The position numbers and the translations under genes are program-made. 64,000 nt of DNA from Arcicella rigui (lineage in GTDB: Bacteria > Bacteroidota > Bacteroidia > Cytophagales > Spirosomataceae): assembly GCF_034929435.1 (NCBI RefSeq), contig NZ_JAYFUM010000008.1, positions 1-64,000 of the forward strand. The letters are read 5' to 3'. The notes beneath the pieces were generated by a model that did no database searches, was not told where the DNA came from, and saw nothing but the letters and a program-made list of their open reading frames with translations. The first letter of the stretch is position 1; every line of letters starts with the position of its first letter. Shown here piece after piece: positions 1 to 7,030 of the stretch.

Positions 1-96
1 GAAGTAGCCAAAGTTTGGACAAAACCAATCCAGAACTGGGGAATTATTATCAACCAATTTTACCTTATTTTTGACCAAAGAATCAAAAACAATTGA
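1..96 (+). pseudogene. IS256-family transposase, C-terminal end (cut by window edge)
   Basis: Frame 1 is open from the first base to a TGA at 94-96 and gives 31 residues. They include VWTKPIQNWG followed by NQFYLIFDQRI, which matches the conserved end of IS256/mutator-type DDE transposases (W-T-x-P-I-x-N-W-G, then N-Q-F, then F-x-x-R). A candidate terminal repeat follows 14 bases after the stop, as expected for the right end of such an element. Only the last codons are visible, so whether the gene is intact cannot be judged. It is called a fragment because of the window boundary, not because a lesion is seen. Confidence 0.8.
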
Positions 97-110
97 AATT
101 CAAAAAACAA

Positions 111-135
111 CTTACACAAAATATGGGATAGTGTC
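111..135. mobile_element. Candidate right terminal repeat of IS256-family element
   Basis: The 25 bases read on the minus strand as GACACTATCCCATATTTTGT followed by GTAAG. IS256-family ends typically carry an ATAATTGTGTAA-like core close to the tip, and this fits. The element would end at about 135, with the target duplication in the next 8 to 9 bases. The left end lies outside the window, so the repeat cannot be confirmed here. Confidence 0.6.
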
Positions 136-254
136 GATAATTAATATTTTTTCGCAAAACAATAATAGCAAAAATATTGCTTAAGCCAGATAAATGTCTA
201 CATTTACACATTGTGGTCAGGGCTAAAATCATTTTATAACAACTTCAAAGAATT

Positions 255-959
255 ATGAAAAAAAAAATACTAACAATTGTGTGCTTTTTTTTATACAATT
301 TTGCACTTCTTGCACAAGAAGCAAAGCCTTTATTAGGGCATTCGATTAATCTACAATTAGGTAGTTTCGGCTATGGTATTGGCCTTGCTCAACAATTGAA
401 ACCTGAGGGTTTAAATGTAAGATTGAGCGTTGATTATTTAGACGTGAATTCGTTTATCACTCCACCTTTAAAGGTAAAAATATCTGGAGGCGATGACGTA
501 TTAATCAACCCAAAAGTAAACTCTCTTTTGATTGGAGCTAAGGTAGATTTCCATCCATTCAAAACCAAATCTTTTAAATTAGTTGGTGGTCTATCTTATG
601 GTTCTGGTGATTTTTCTGTAGGTATTGAACCCTCTGTAAAAACTGGGAGATTCAAGCTAACCAAGGATGTAGAATTAGATGCTGAGGATTTTGGAATAGC
701 TAAGTTAATAGTTGCTGGCGAGAATATCAGACCTTACCTTGGTTTAGGTTTTGGTCGTGCAGTACCCAAAGGAAGAATTGGCTTTAGTCTGGATTTAGGA
801 GCATATTACTCAGGTTCTCCAAAACTTACTGTTGATAGAACAGGCTTAATTAAATCTATACTTACAAACCAAAATATTGCTGATATTGAAAAGAATGTTA
901 GTGGATATTCTTTCCTCCCTAATCTTACTTTTAGCTTAACTTATAAAATCAGCAAGTAA
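255..959 (+). CDS. Secreted, probable outer-membrane beta-barrel protein of unknown function
   Basis: The product has 234 residues. An N-terminal signal peptide (lysines 2-4, hydrophobic core, ending near ALLA-Q at 20/21) sends it to the periplasm. The mature part is made of alternating glycine- and aromatic-rich strands (for example FGYGIGLAQQL near 38, PYLGLGFGRAVP near 160) and ends in a strand with aromatic residues, FSLTYKISK, as in small outer-membrane barrels. The specific family is not recognised. The gene lies about 120 bases from the end of an insertion sequence and 39 bases upstream of a lipoprotein gene on the same strand, so the two may be co-transcribed. A role at the cell surface is inferred from the signal peptide and strand pattern only. 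Confidence 0.6.
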   Translation: MKKKILTIVCFFLYNFALLAQEAKPLLGHSINLQLGSFGYGIGLAQQLKPEGLNVRLSVDYLDVNSFITPPLKVKISGGDDVLINPKVNSLLIGAKVDFHPFKTKSFKLVGGLSYGSGDFSVGIEPSVKTGRFKLTKDVELDAEDFGIAKLIVAGENIRPYLGLGFGRAVPKGRIGFSLDLGAYYSGSPKLTVDRTGLIKSILTNQNIADIEKNVSGYSFLPNLTFSLTYKISK

Positions 960-998
960 TACTATAACTAAGTATCAAATAATTTAACTCTGAAAGAA

Positions 999-2660
999 AT
1001 GAAAAAATATATTTATATTCTTCTCGCAACTATATCAATCGCATTTTGGTATGCTTGTACTCCACCACTTGAAGGTGTAACCCTTAAATTACCTGAATCG
1101 GTAAAAACTTCAAACATAATTGTTCAATTCAAACCTGATAACGCTACAGCTGGTGACTTACCTGCCAATATTTCAATCAAAATTGCAGGAAAAGACTCTG
1201 CAAAAGTTGTAAACATTGTCGGCATTAAAGATTTTAAAGTCAAACAGAATGTTTTAGCATTAGCAGCAAGCCCAGACGTTACTCCATCTACAAACAACCC
1301 TATAAACTTTATAGTTGTAGCTCAGGCTGACGGGTATTTGAAAAGTACAACACCTGTCACTCTTACAAGTACAAAAGATTTGAACTTAGTCATTGAATTA
1401 ATTAAAATTTCAGCTCCTTCTACTGGTATAAGCGTAGTTCAACAACCAGCTACTGTTTCAAGTGCAGGTACTACTTCTGCTGCCATTACAGTATCCACTC
1501 CTTCAACAAATACTGTTCCTTCGCAAGCAACTGTTGTAATTCCTGCTGGTGTATCCGTAAAAGATGGAGCAGGTTCTCCTGTTGGTGGAGCACTGAATAT
1601 AGTTGTGACAAAGGCTGATGCAGCTAAAACCGATGTACAAATTCCTTTAAGCGAAATATCAAAAACTGTAAATGACAATAATCAGCCGATTCAAGATTTT
1701 AGTGTTACTCCGATTGTAGGAGTAGAAGTGGAAATAACGAATGATCAAAACCAAAAAGTAAAAAGTTTTTCAGGCGAAATTACGATTAAAACAGAAATTC
1801 CTGTTGGAGCAGTTGACCCTTCAACTAATCAACCTCTAAAGGTTGGCGATCAAATGGCTATTACTTCATTTGATGAAGATACTAAGGTTTTTAAATATGA
1901 AGGACCTGCAAATATTACAACAAATGCAGCAGGTAAATTAGAAGTATCTGGAACAGTCAATCACCTTACCCAATTTTTCTTTGCATCAATGAAAAGTCTA
2001 AAGGTAGAAGTCCCGAACAATGCAACACCTGAGCAAATTAAAGCAGTTATTGTTAAAGCTGCTCAAGATTTGAGTACTCCAGAGAATCCAGTTACAATAA
2101 CTAAAGAGCAACTTGCAGTATTTAAAACATACAGTCTAAGCTTTGGCGGTAGTATCGGACAATATGCTGATGAAGTGTTTAATATTAGTTTTGAATTTAC
2201 TGATAATACTAACACTGATTTTTCAACCTCTGACCGTACAAATTCCCTTACTACTGACAAAACACTTAAAAATATCGTTATCAGAAATGTATTAGGTGCT
2301 GTAATAACTACCGCAACAAATTTTACTGACACAAATATCACAGTAGATATTCCTGCCTCACCAAATTTTGTGAATTTCATTGCCAACTTATCATGTCCAG
2401 CTGGACAAACTACCAATGCTGACAATATTCAGGTTTATTCAAGTGCACCAGGTAAAGAGGCATATTTATATCTTGGAAAAGCAAGAAGAGACGGGGATGG
2501 AATTACTATTAAAGGAACAACAACCCTATTACAAAGAAAGGGGACTTATGATTTTAAATTTGTAGTAGGTAGTACAAACTTCTATTACAAAAACAAAACT
2601 GTTTCAAGTGGTGCTGATTTCACTATTACAAGTACAATGCCTGATGCTTTATGTTTCTAA
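999..2660 (+). CDS. Large secreted lipoprotein of unknown function
   Basis: The product has 553 residues. The N-terminus is a type II signal peptide with the lipobox-like stretch FWYAC, so Cys20 is the likely lipidated residue. It is followed by TPPLEG. The body is rich in Thr, Ser, Val and Pro, with a Pro/Ser/Thr-rich stretch near 145-180, and looks like several beta-sandwich modules. No catalytic motif is seen. It lies 39 bases after the barrel-like gene and ends at a strong bidirectional terminator. Cell-envelope location is well supported, but the function is unknown. Confidence 0.65.
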   Translation: MKKYIYILLATISIAFWYACTPPLEGVTLKLPESVKTSNIIVQFKPDNATAGDLPANISIKIAGKDSAKVVNIVGIKDFKVKQNVLALAASPDVTPSTNNPINFIVVAQADGYLKSTTPVTLTSTKDLNLVIELIKISAPSTGISVVQQPATVSSAGTTSAAITVSTPSTNTVPSQATVVIPAGVSVKDGAGSPVGGALNIVVTKADAAKTDVQIPLSEISKTVNDNNQPIQDFSVTPIVGVEVEITNDQNQKVKSFSGEITIKTEIPVGAVDPSTNQPLKVGDQMAITSFDEDTKVFKYEGPANITTNAAGKLEVSGTVNHLTQFFFASMKSLKVEVPNNATPEQIKAVIVKAAQDLSTPENPVTITKEQLAVFKTYSLSFGGSIGQYADEVFNISFEFTDNTNTDFSTSDRTNSLTTDKTLKNIVIRNVLGAVITTATNFTDTNITVDIPASPNFVNFIANLSCPAGQTTNADNIQVYSSAPGKEAYLYLGKARRDGDGITIKGTTTLLQRKGTYDFKFVVGSTNFYYKNKTVSSGADFTITSTMPDALCF

Positions 2661-2677
2661 TATTGACGCTTGATTAG

Positions 2678-2729
2678 TTCATAAAAAAAGGTCGATAGTG
2701 AATATTCACTATCGACCTTTTTTTATGAA
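2678..2729. terminator. Bidirectional terminator, 52-bp perfect inverted repeat
   Basis: Positions 2678-2703 and 2704-2729 are exact reverse complements. The GC core is GGTCGATAGTGAATA on the left arm and each end carries seven A or T residues. It separates the convergent lipoprotein gene and the SDR gene at 2744. Its outer arm TTCATAAAAAAAGG recurs in the terminator at 36547-36603. Confidence 0.95.
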
Positions 2730-2743
2730 ATTTGATTAATTTA

Positions 2744-3526
2744 TTACAATAAAGCTCTATCCAAATGAGTATAACCACCATCTACATAAATAATTTGTCC
2801 TGTGGTATGGCTTGAGCGTTTTGATAATAAAAAAGTTACCATGTTGGCTATTTCTTCTGAAGTAGTCATTCGCTTACCTAATGGAATTTTATCCGTAATT
2901 TTCGCCAAGGTTTCCTCTGGATTTGGCAAAGTTTTTATCCATCGGTCATACAAAGGCGTGTAACATTCTGCTACAATTACTGAATTTACTCGAATCCCAT
3001 AAGGTAAAAGCTCAACTGCCCATTCACGAGTTAAAGCGTTACGTCCACCATTAGAAGCCGCATAAGCTGAAGTACCACCTTGACCAGTCTCGGCTGTTTT
3101 AGAGCCAATGTTTACTATTGCCCCTTTTGAAGCTTTTAAGTAAGGTAATACGTGATGAGCCAACAAATAATAGTGAATCAAATTGCTATGTAATGAAGCT
3201 ACAAAACGTTCATAAGAACCTTTTTCTAAACCAACTCCATCATTTACGCCAGCATTATTTACTAATCCATCAATTCTTCCGAATTGTGCCACCACTTCTT
3301 CAACAACTCTTTTGCACTCCTCTGGTTTTGAAAGTTCTGCTACGAAAGACCAAGCCAAACCTCCAGCGGCATTTATTTTTTCAATAGCTTTCAAATTGTC
3401 TGCTTCATTTCTGCCAACAATTGCTACATAAGCTCCTTCTATTGCCAAAACACCCGAAATGCCTTCGCCGATTCCTTTTGCACCTCCTGAAACGATGATT
3501 ACTTTTTCTTTGAGTCCTAAGTTCAT
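2744..3526 (-). CDS. SDR oxidoreductase, candidate L-fucose (6-deoxy-sugar) dehydrogenase
   Basis: This is a classical short-chain dehydrogenase of 260 residues. It has the cofactor loop SGGAKGIG at 13-20, NNAG at 90-93, Ser142 in the active-site strand and Tyr155. Related SDRs in fucose loci oxidise the sugar to a lactone with NAD(P)+. The start codon overlaps the stop of the lactonase gene by one base (TAATG), which suggests coupled translation and successive steps. Position 159, the lysine of the YxxxK catalytic motif, is Asn here (codon AAT at 3052-3050), so the active site departs from the family rule. The C-terminal GQIIYVDGGYTHLDRALL region is intact. The sugar specificity is inferred from the neighbours. 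Confidence 0.75.
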   Translation of the reverse strand: MNLGLKEKVIIVSGGAKGIGEGISGVLAIEGAYVAIVGRNEADNLKAIEKINAAGGLAWSFVAELSKPEECKRVVEEVVAQFGRIDGLVNNAGVNDGVGLEKGSYERFVASLHSNLIHYYLLAHHVLPYLKASKGAIVNIGSKTAETGQGGTSAYAASNGGRNALTREWAVELLPYGIRVNSVIVAECYTPLYDRWIKTLPNPEETLAKITDKIPLGKRMTTSEEIANMVTFLLSKRSSHTTGQIIYVDGGYTHLDRALL

Positions 3527-4353
3527 TAAATTTTATAAAATTTAGAGGCATTTCCGCCCATGATTTTTTTCTTCTCTAAAGTGGAAAAACCTGCAAAGTA
3601 ATCGCTAACAATTCCTAATTGTTCTTCATAAGTTGCAGCCACCAAACAAACTGGCCAGTCTGAGCCATACATCAAGCGTTCAGTCCCAAATGCTTTCACC
3701 ACAGTATCCAAATAGACTTTGAAATCCGTTGGCTTCCAAGTTTTCCATTCTGCTTCTGTCACCATACCCGAAATTTTACAAAATACATTCTGATGCAATG
3801 CCAATTTCTTAATATTTGTTTGCCATGTTACAAATTCGCCTGATTTAATATCAGGTTTTGCAATATGGTCTAAAACAAATTTTTGGTCTGGAAAAAGCTT
3901 TACTAACTGAATCGCTTGGTCTAATTGGTCGTGAAAAATAAGGATGTCGTAAGTGAAATCGAATAAACCTAAAGCAGAAATCCCTGCTTTAAATTTTGGA
4001 CGAAGCATAAATTCAATATCCGTTTCACTCTGTACAATATGACGAAAGCCTTTTACAATTTTATCCTCAGCGTACTGCTCTAAAACATCGTCCACATCAT
4101 CAGCTCTTAAATCTACCCAACCCACAACTCCTTTGATGAAATCGTGTTTTTTCGCTAAATCAATCAAAAAATCAGTTTCTGCTAAAGTTTGGTCAGCCTG
4201 AACAGCAATACAACCATTTATTCCATTTTTTTGCAAAATAGGAGCTAAATCTTCGGGAAGAAAATCACGTTGAATTACTTTCATTTCCTCTGAAATCCAA
4301 GCATGGCGGTTAGCATCGTACTGCCAAAAATGTTGATGTGCGTCTATAACCAT
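3526..4353 (-). CDS. Amidohydrolase family 2, candidate L-fucono-/L-rhamnono-lactonase
   Basis: The 275-residue protein belongs to the COG3618-type metal-dependent hydrolases. It has DAHQHFW at 4-10, GFRH at 102-105, LDHIAKP at 161-167, KISGM at 193-197, YGSDWPV at 229-235 and GNAS near the end. Members of this group open sugar-acid lactones such as L-fuconolactone. That is the step after the dehydrogenase encoded immediately downstream with a one-base overlap. The protein lacks a signal peptide, so it is cytoplasmic. A 174-base gap containing only A+T-rich sequence separates it from the FAH gene upstream, so it may have its own promoter. Confidence 0.8.
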   Translation of the reverse strand: MVIDAHQHFWQYDANRHAWISEEMKVIQRDFLPEDLAPILQKNGINGCIAVQADQTLAETDFLIDLAKKHDFIKGVVGWVDLRADDVDDVLEQYAEDKIVKGFRHIVQSETDIEFMLRPKFKAGISALGLFDFTYDILIFHDQLDQAIQLVKLFPDQKFVLDHIAKPDIKSGEFVTWQTNIKKLALHQNVFCKISGMVTEAEWKTWKPTDFKVYLDTVVKAFGTERLMYGSDWPVCLVAATYEEQLGIVSDYFAGFSTLEKKKIMGGNASKFYKI

Positions 4354-4527
4354 AAGTATATTTTTATCGTTTAAAAGGAGATTAAGCTCCTAAGCTATTA
4401 CTTGTTGATAATGAAAATGTTTTAAAAATACTCGAATTAAACTAAACAAGTATTGATTTATTGTACCAAATCAGACATTTAATCATTAAAATTGATTTTG
4501 AAGCTTAAAAACCTTTTTACAATAAAA

Positions 4528-5382
4528 TTACGCTTTCCAATTTTTAGCAGTTTGCTTTTGTGTTCCCAAGCCTTCGATTCCTAACTCAACAACATCTCCT
4601 TCTTTTAAATAAATCGGAGGATTGAAGCCTAAACCAACGCCCGGAGGTGTTCCTGTTGAAATTACATCGCCCGGTAGCAACGTCATAAATTGGCTCAAAT
4701 ATGAAACTAAAGCTGGTACTTTAAAAATCAATTGGTCGGTATTACTATTTTGGAAAGTTTTTCCGTTTACCGTCAACCACATTTTTAAGTTATTTTCGTC
4801 TTCAATTTCCTCCACAGTAGCCAAGAAAGGACCAAGCGGAGCAAAAGTATCACAGCCTTTTCCTTTACTCCAGTTCCCTCCTCTTTCAATTTGGAACTCA
4901 CGTTCAGAAACGTCATTGTGTAAACAGTAACCTGCTACATAGTTCATAGCATCAGCTTCTTCAACGTACTGTGCTTTTTTACCAATTACTAAAGCTAACT
5001 CTACTTCCCAGTCTGTTTTTACTGAATTTTTAGGAATAATAATATCGTCGTTTGGCCCAGAAAGTGCCGTAGTTGATTTAAAGAAAATAATTGGCTCTGC
5101 TGGAATCGCCGCTCCTGTTTCACGAGCATGGTCAGCGAAATTCAAACCGATACAAACAATTTTTGAAGGACGAGCCACGCATGAGGCAATACGTACTCCT
5201 GCTGGAATCTCTTGTAATTCAGCTTGTTTTTCAACTAACAAAAGGCTTAGTTTATCCAAACCATCATTTTCAAAAAATGCTTCGTTGTAATCTTGAATAT
5301 AGGAAGAAACATCAAGCCATCTTTCTTCTAAAATCACACCTGGCTTTTCATTGCCAACTTCACCAAATCTAAATAATTTCAT
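4528..5382 (-). CDS. Fumarylacetoacetate hydrolase family protein, candidate 2,4-diketo-3-deoxy-sugar-acid hydrolase
   Basis: The 284-residue protein has a short N-terminal domain and then the FAH fold: IGLNFADHA at 78-86, the metal-binding WEVELALVIG at 125-134 (Glu126, Glu128), NDVSERE with Asp157, the stretch GKGCDTFAPLGP at 174-185 and GDVISTGTPPGVG at 238-250. In the oxidative fucose and rhamnose pathways a member of this family cleaves the 2,4-diketo-3-deoxy acid to pyruvate and lactate. Other FAH members act on acylpyruvates, so the assignment depends on the surrounding genes. It follows the SGNH gene by only 6 bases and is very probably in the same operon. Confidence 0.8.
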   Translation of the reverse strand: MKLFRFGEVGNEKPGVILEERWLDVSSYIQDYNEAFFENDGLDKLSLLLVEKQAELQEIPAGVRIASCVARPSKIVCIGLNFADHARETGAAIPAEPIIFFKSTTALSGPNDDIIIPKNSVKTDWEVELALVIGKKAQYVEEADAMNYVAGYCLHNDVSEREFQIERGGNWSKGKGCDTFAPLGPFLATVEEIEDENNLKMWLTVNGKTFQNSNTDQLIFKVPALVSYLSQFMTLLPGDVISTGTPPGVGLGFNPPIYLKEGDVVELGIEGLGTQKQTAKNWKA

Positions 5383-5388
5383 GTCTGT

Positions 5389-6057
5389 TTATTTTGTAAT
5401 TAAAGGGAATAATTTTTGAGCTACAAACTGATTACCCAATTCATTCAAATGAACTCTATCTGTTGTAAGAATACCTTTGTCTTTGTTTTCTGGATTATTT
5501 TTCAAATTATACTCTAAAAACTCTTTTCTTAAATCGCAAAGCGGAAGATTGTTCTTTTGAGCCAATTCTCTGATAAGATTACTGTAATGATTCATGTCGC
5601 CATCTTGCTGATTACTGCTATCAGTTTTCTCGCCAATGGCTGCGGGCGTACATAAAATTAGTTTTGCTCCGTTCGCTTGAATTTTATTGATAAGAGCTTG
5701 ATAAAATTTTACAAATTTATCGGCATCTGTACCCGTTCCATAGCTGGCTTTGTGCCAAACATCATTTACACCAATATAAATTACTACCAAGTCAGGTTTT
5801 TTATTCAAAACATCCTCTTCCATTCGCAAGTACAAATCATAAACTTTGTTACCTCCAATACCTGCCCCAATTAATTCATAATTTGCTTTCTCGCCTTTTT
5901 TCTCAATCATTTCTTGCAACTGCGTAATATAACCTTTGGGCTGAACGCCAGCTTGTGTGATAGAATCACCAAAGAAAATGATTTTTTTAGGCTTGTCTGC
6001 TTGAATAAAAGATGTCATCGTCCAAAACATGAAAGACATTAATAGTACTTTTTTCAT
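5389..6057 (-). CDS. Secreted SGNH/GDSL-family esterase or lipase
   Basis: The 222-residue protein starts with a signal peptide ending near residue 20. Block I is GDSIT at 30-34 with nucleophile Ser32. Block II Gly lies in the GAGIGGN stretch at 65-70, block III is GVND at 96-99, and block V has Asp200 and His203 (DRVH). All catalytic blocks are present. In Bacteroidota carbohydrate loci such enzymes often remove acetyl groups from glycans, but nothing in the sequence fixes the substrate. It sits 12 bases after an SDR gene and 6 bases before the FAH gene, so it is co-transcribed with deoxy-sugar catabolism. Acetylated fucose- or rhamnose-containing glycans are a reasonable guess for its target. 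Confidence 0.8.
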   Translation of the reverse strand: MKKVLLMSFMFWTMTSFIQADKPKKIIFFGDSITQAGVQPKGYITQLQEMIEKKGEKANYELIGAGIGGNKVYDLYLRMEEDVLNKKPDLVVIYIGVNDVWHKASYGTGTDADKFVKFYQALINKIQANGAKLILCTPAAIGEKTDSSNQQDGDMNHYSNLIRELAQKNNLPLCDLRKEFLEYNLKNNPENKDKGILTTDRVHLNELGNQFVAQKLFPLITK

Positions 6058-6069
6058 TTGTTAAATTGT

Positions 6070-6834
6070 TTAGTTGTTCAATCGAATAAAACCTCCGTCA
6101 ATCGGATAGTCACAGCCAGTAACAAAACCTGCTTCATCTGAACACAAGTACAAAGCCAAAGAAGCTATTTCTTCTGGTTTTGCCATTCTACCAATTGGTT
6201 GTGAAGCAGACAGTTTTGCAAACATTTCTTCAATGTTATTGGGGTAATTTTTTGCTAAAAAACCATCAACAAAAGGAGTATGCACTCGTGCAGGTGAAAT
6301 ACAATTACAACGGATATTTTCCTTTAAATAATCTTTGGCATAAGACAAAGTCATTGACAAAACTGCCCCTTTCGACATTGAATAAGCAAAGCGGTCTGAA
6401 ATACCAACGGTTGCAGCAATTGAAGCCATGTTCAATACTACTCCACCTTTAGCGGCTTTCATGATGGGCGTTACGGCATACAAACAGTTATAAGTACCTT
6501 TAATATTTACGTTATAAATTCTATCAATGTCAGCTTCTGTGGTATTTTCGAGGTTACCGACATGGGCAATTCCTGCATTATTGATTAGAATATCTACTTT
6601 AGAAAATTGAGCGAATACTTCTTTTACAGACTGTTGATCGGCTACGTTACAAGCAAAAGCTTTTGCTTTACCGCCTTCTGCAATGATTTGATTTACTGTA
6701 CTTTCAGCCGCCGCTTGGTTCAACTCTAAGATATTTACTTCTGCCCCTTGTTTAGCAAATAATAAAGAAATGGCTTGTCCAATCCCCGAACCTCCACCCG
6801 TGATTACTAAAGTTTTATTGATTAATGAAAACAT
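6070..6834 (-). CDS. SDR oxidoreductase, candidate 2-keto-3-deoxy-L-fuconate/rhamnonate 4-dehydrogenase
   Basis: The 254-residue classical SDR has TGGGSGIG at 12-19, NNAG at 85-88, Ser138 and a complete Tyr151-xxx-Lys155 pair, so unlike its neighbour at 2744 it has the full catalytic set. Asp/Glu at the end of the second strand (ILELNQ near 35-40) suggests NAD+ preference. In the oxidative deoxy-sugar pathway an SDR of this kind makes the 2,4-diketo acid that the FAH enzyme then cleaves. It is the first gene of a tight block with the SGNH and FAH genes. A 9-bp inverted repeat lies about 75-100 bases upstream of the start. Confidence 0.78.
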   Translation of the reverse strand: MFSLINKTLVITGGGSGIGQAISLLFAKQGAEVNILELNQAAAESTVNQIIAEGGKAKAFACNVADQQSVKEVFAQFSKVDILINNAGIAHVGNLENTTEADIDRIYNVNIKGTYNCLYAVTPIMKAAKGGVVLNMASIAATVGISDRFAYSMSKGAVLSMTLSYAKDYLKENIRCNCISPARVHTPFVDGFLAKNYPNNIEEMFAKLSASQPIGRMAKPEEIASLALYLCSDEAGFVTGCDYPIDGGFIRLNN

Positions 6835-6906
6835 AATTTTACATTTTTAAGGTAATAATACGAAATAGGTTTCCAATTCTTACCCTGATAAATAATTGTA
6901 TTCTTG

Positions 6907-6935
6907 AAAAGTACTCAAATCCTATAAGTACTTTT
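6907..6935. promoter_or_regulatory. Inverted repeat upstream of SDR operon, possible operator
   Basis: AAAAGTACT at 6907-6915 and its exact reverse complement AGTACTTTT at 6927-6935 are separated by 11 bases. The site is 73-101 bases upstream of the SDR start at 6834. A GTACTTAT motif related to these arms is present twice (9211-9218, 9237-9244) upstream of the mutarotase gene. No regulator gene is adjacent, so the role as operator is inference. Confidence 0.35.
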
Positions 6936-6984
6936 TGATAGAATCATACCCAAAATTTTTATAAATATTCTTTGTTAAAATAAA

Positions 6985-7009
6985 AAAGACGACCTTGTGA
7001 GTCGTCTTT
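6985..7009 (-). terminator. Rho-independent terminator after amidohydrolase gene
   Basis: Arms AAAGACGAC (6985-6993) and GTCGTCTTT (7001-7009) close a 7-base loop. On the minus strand the stem is followed by a run of T. It lies 21 bases beyond the stop of the 7031-8692 gene and separates it from the SDR operon. Confidence 0.85.
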
Positions 7010-7030
7010 AATTTTTGCTTTGGTATTGTT

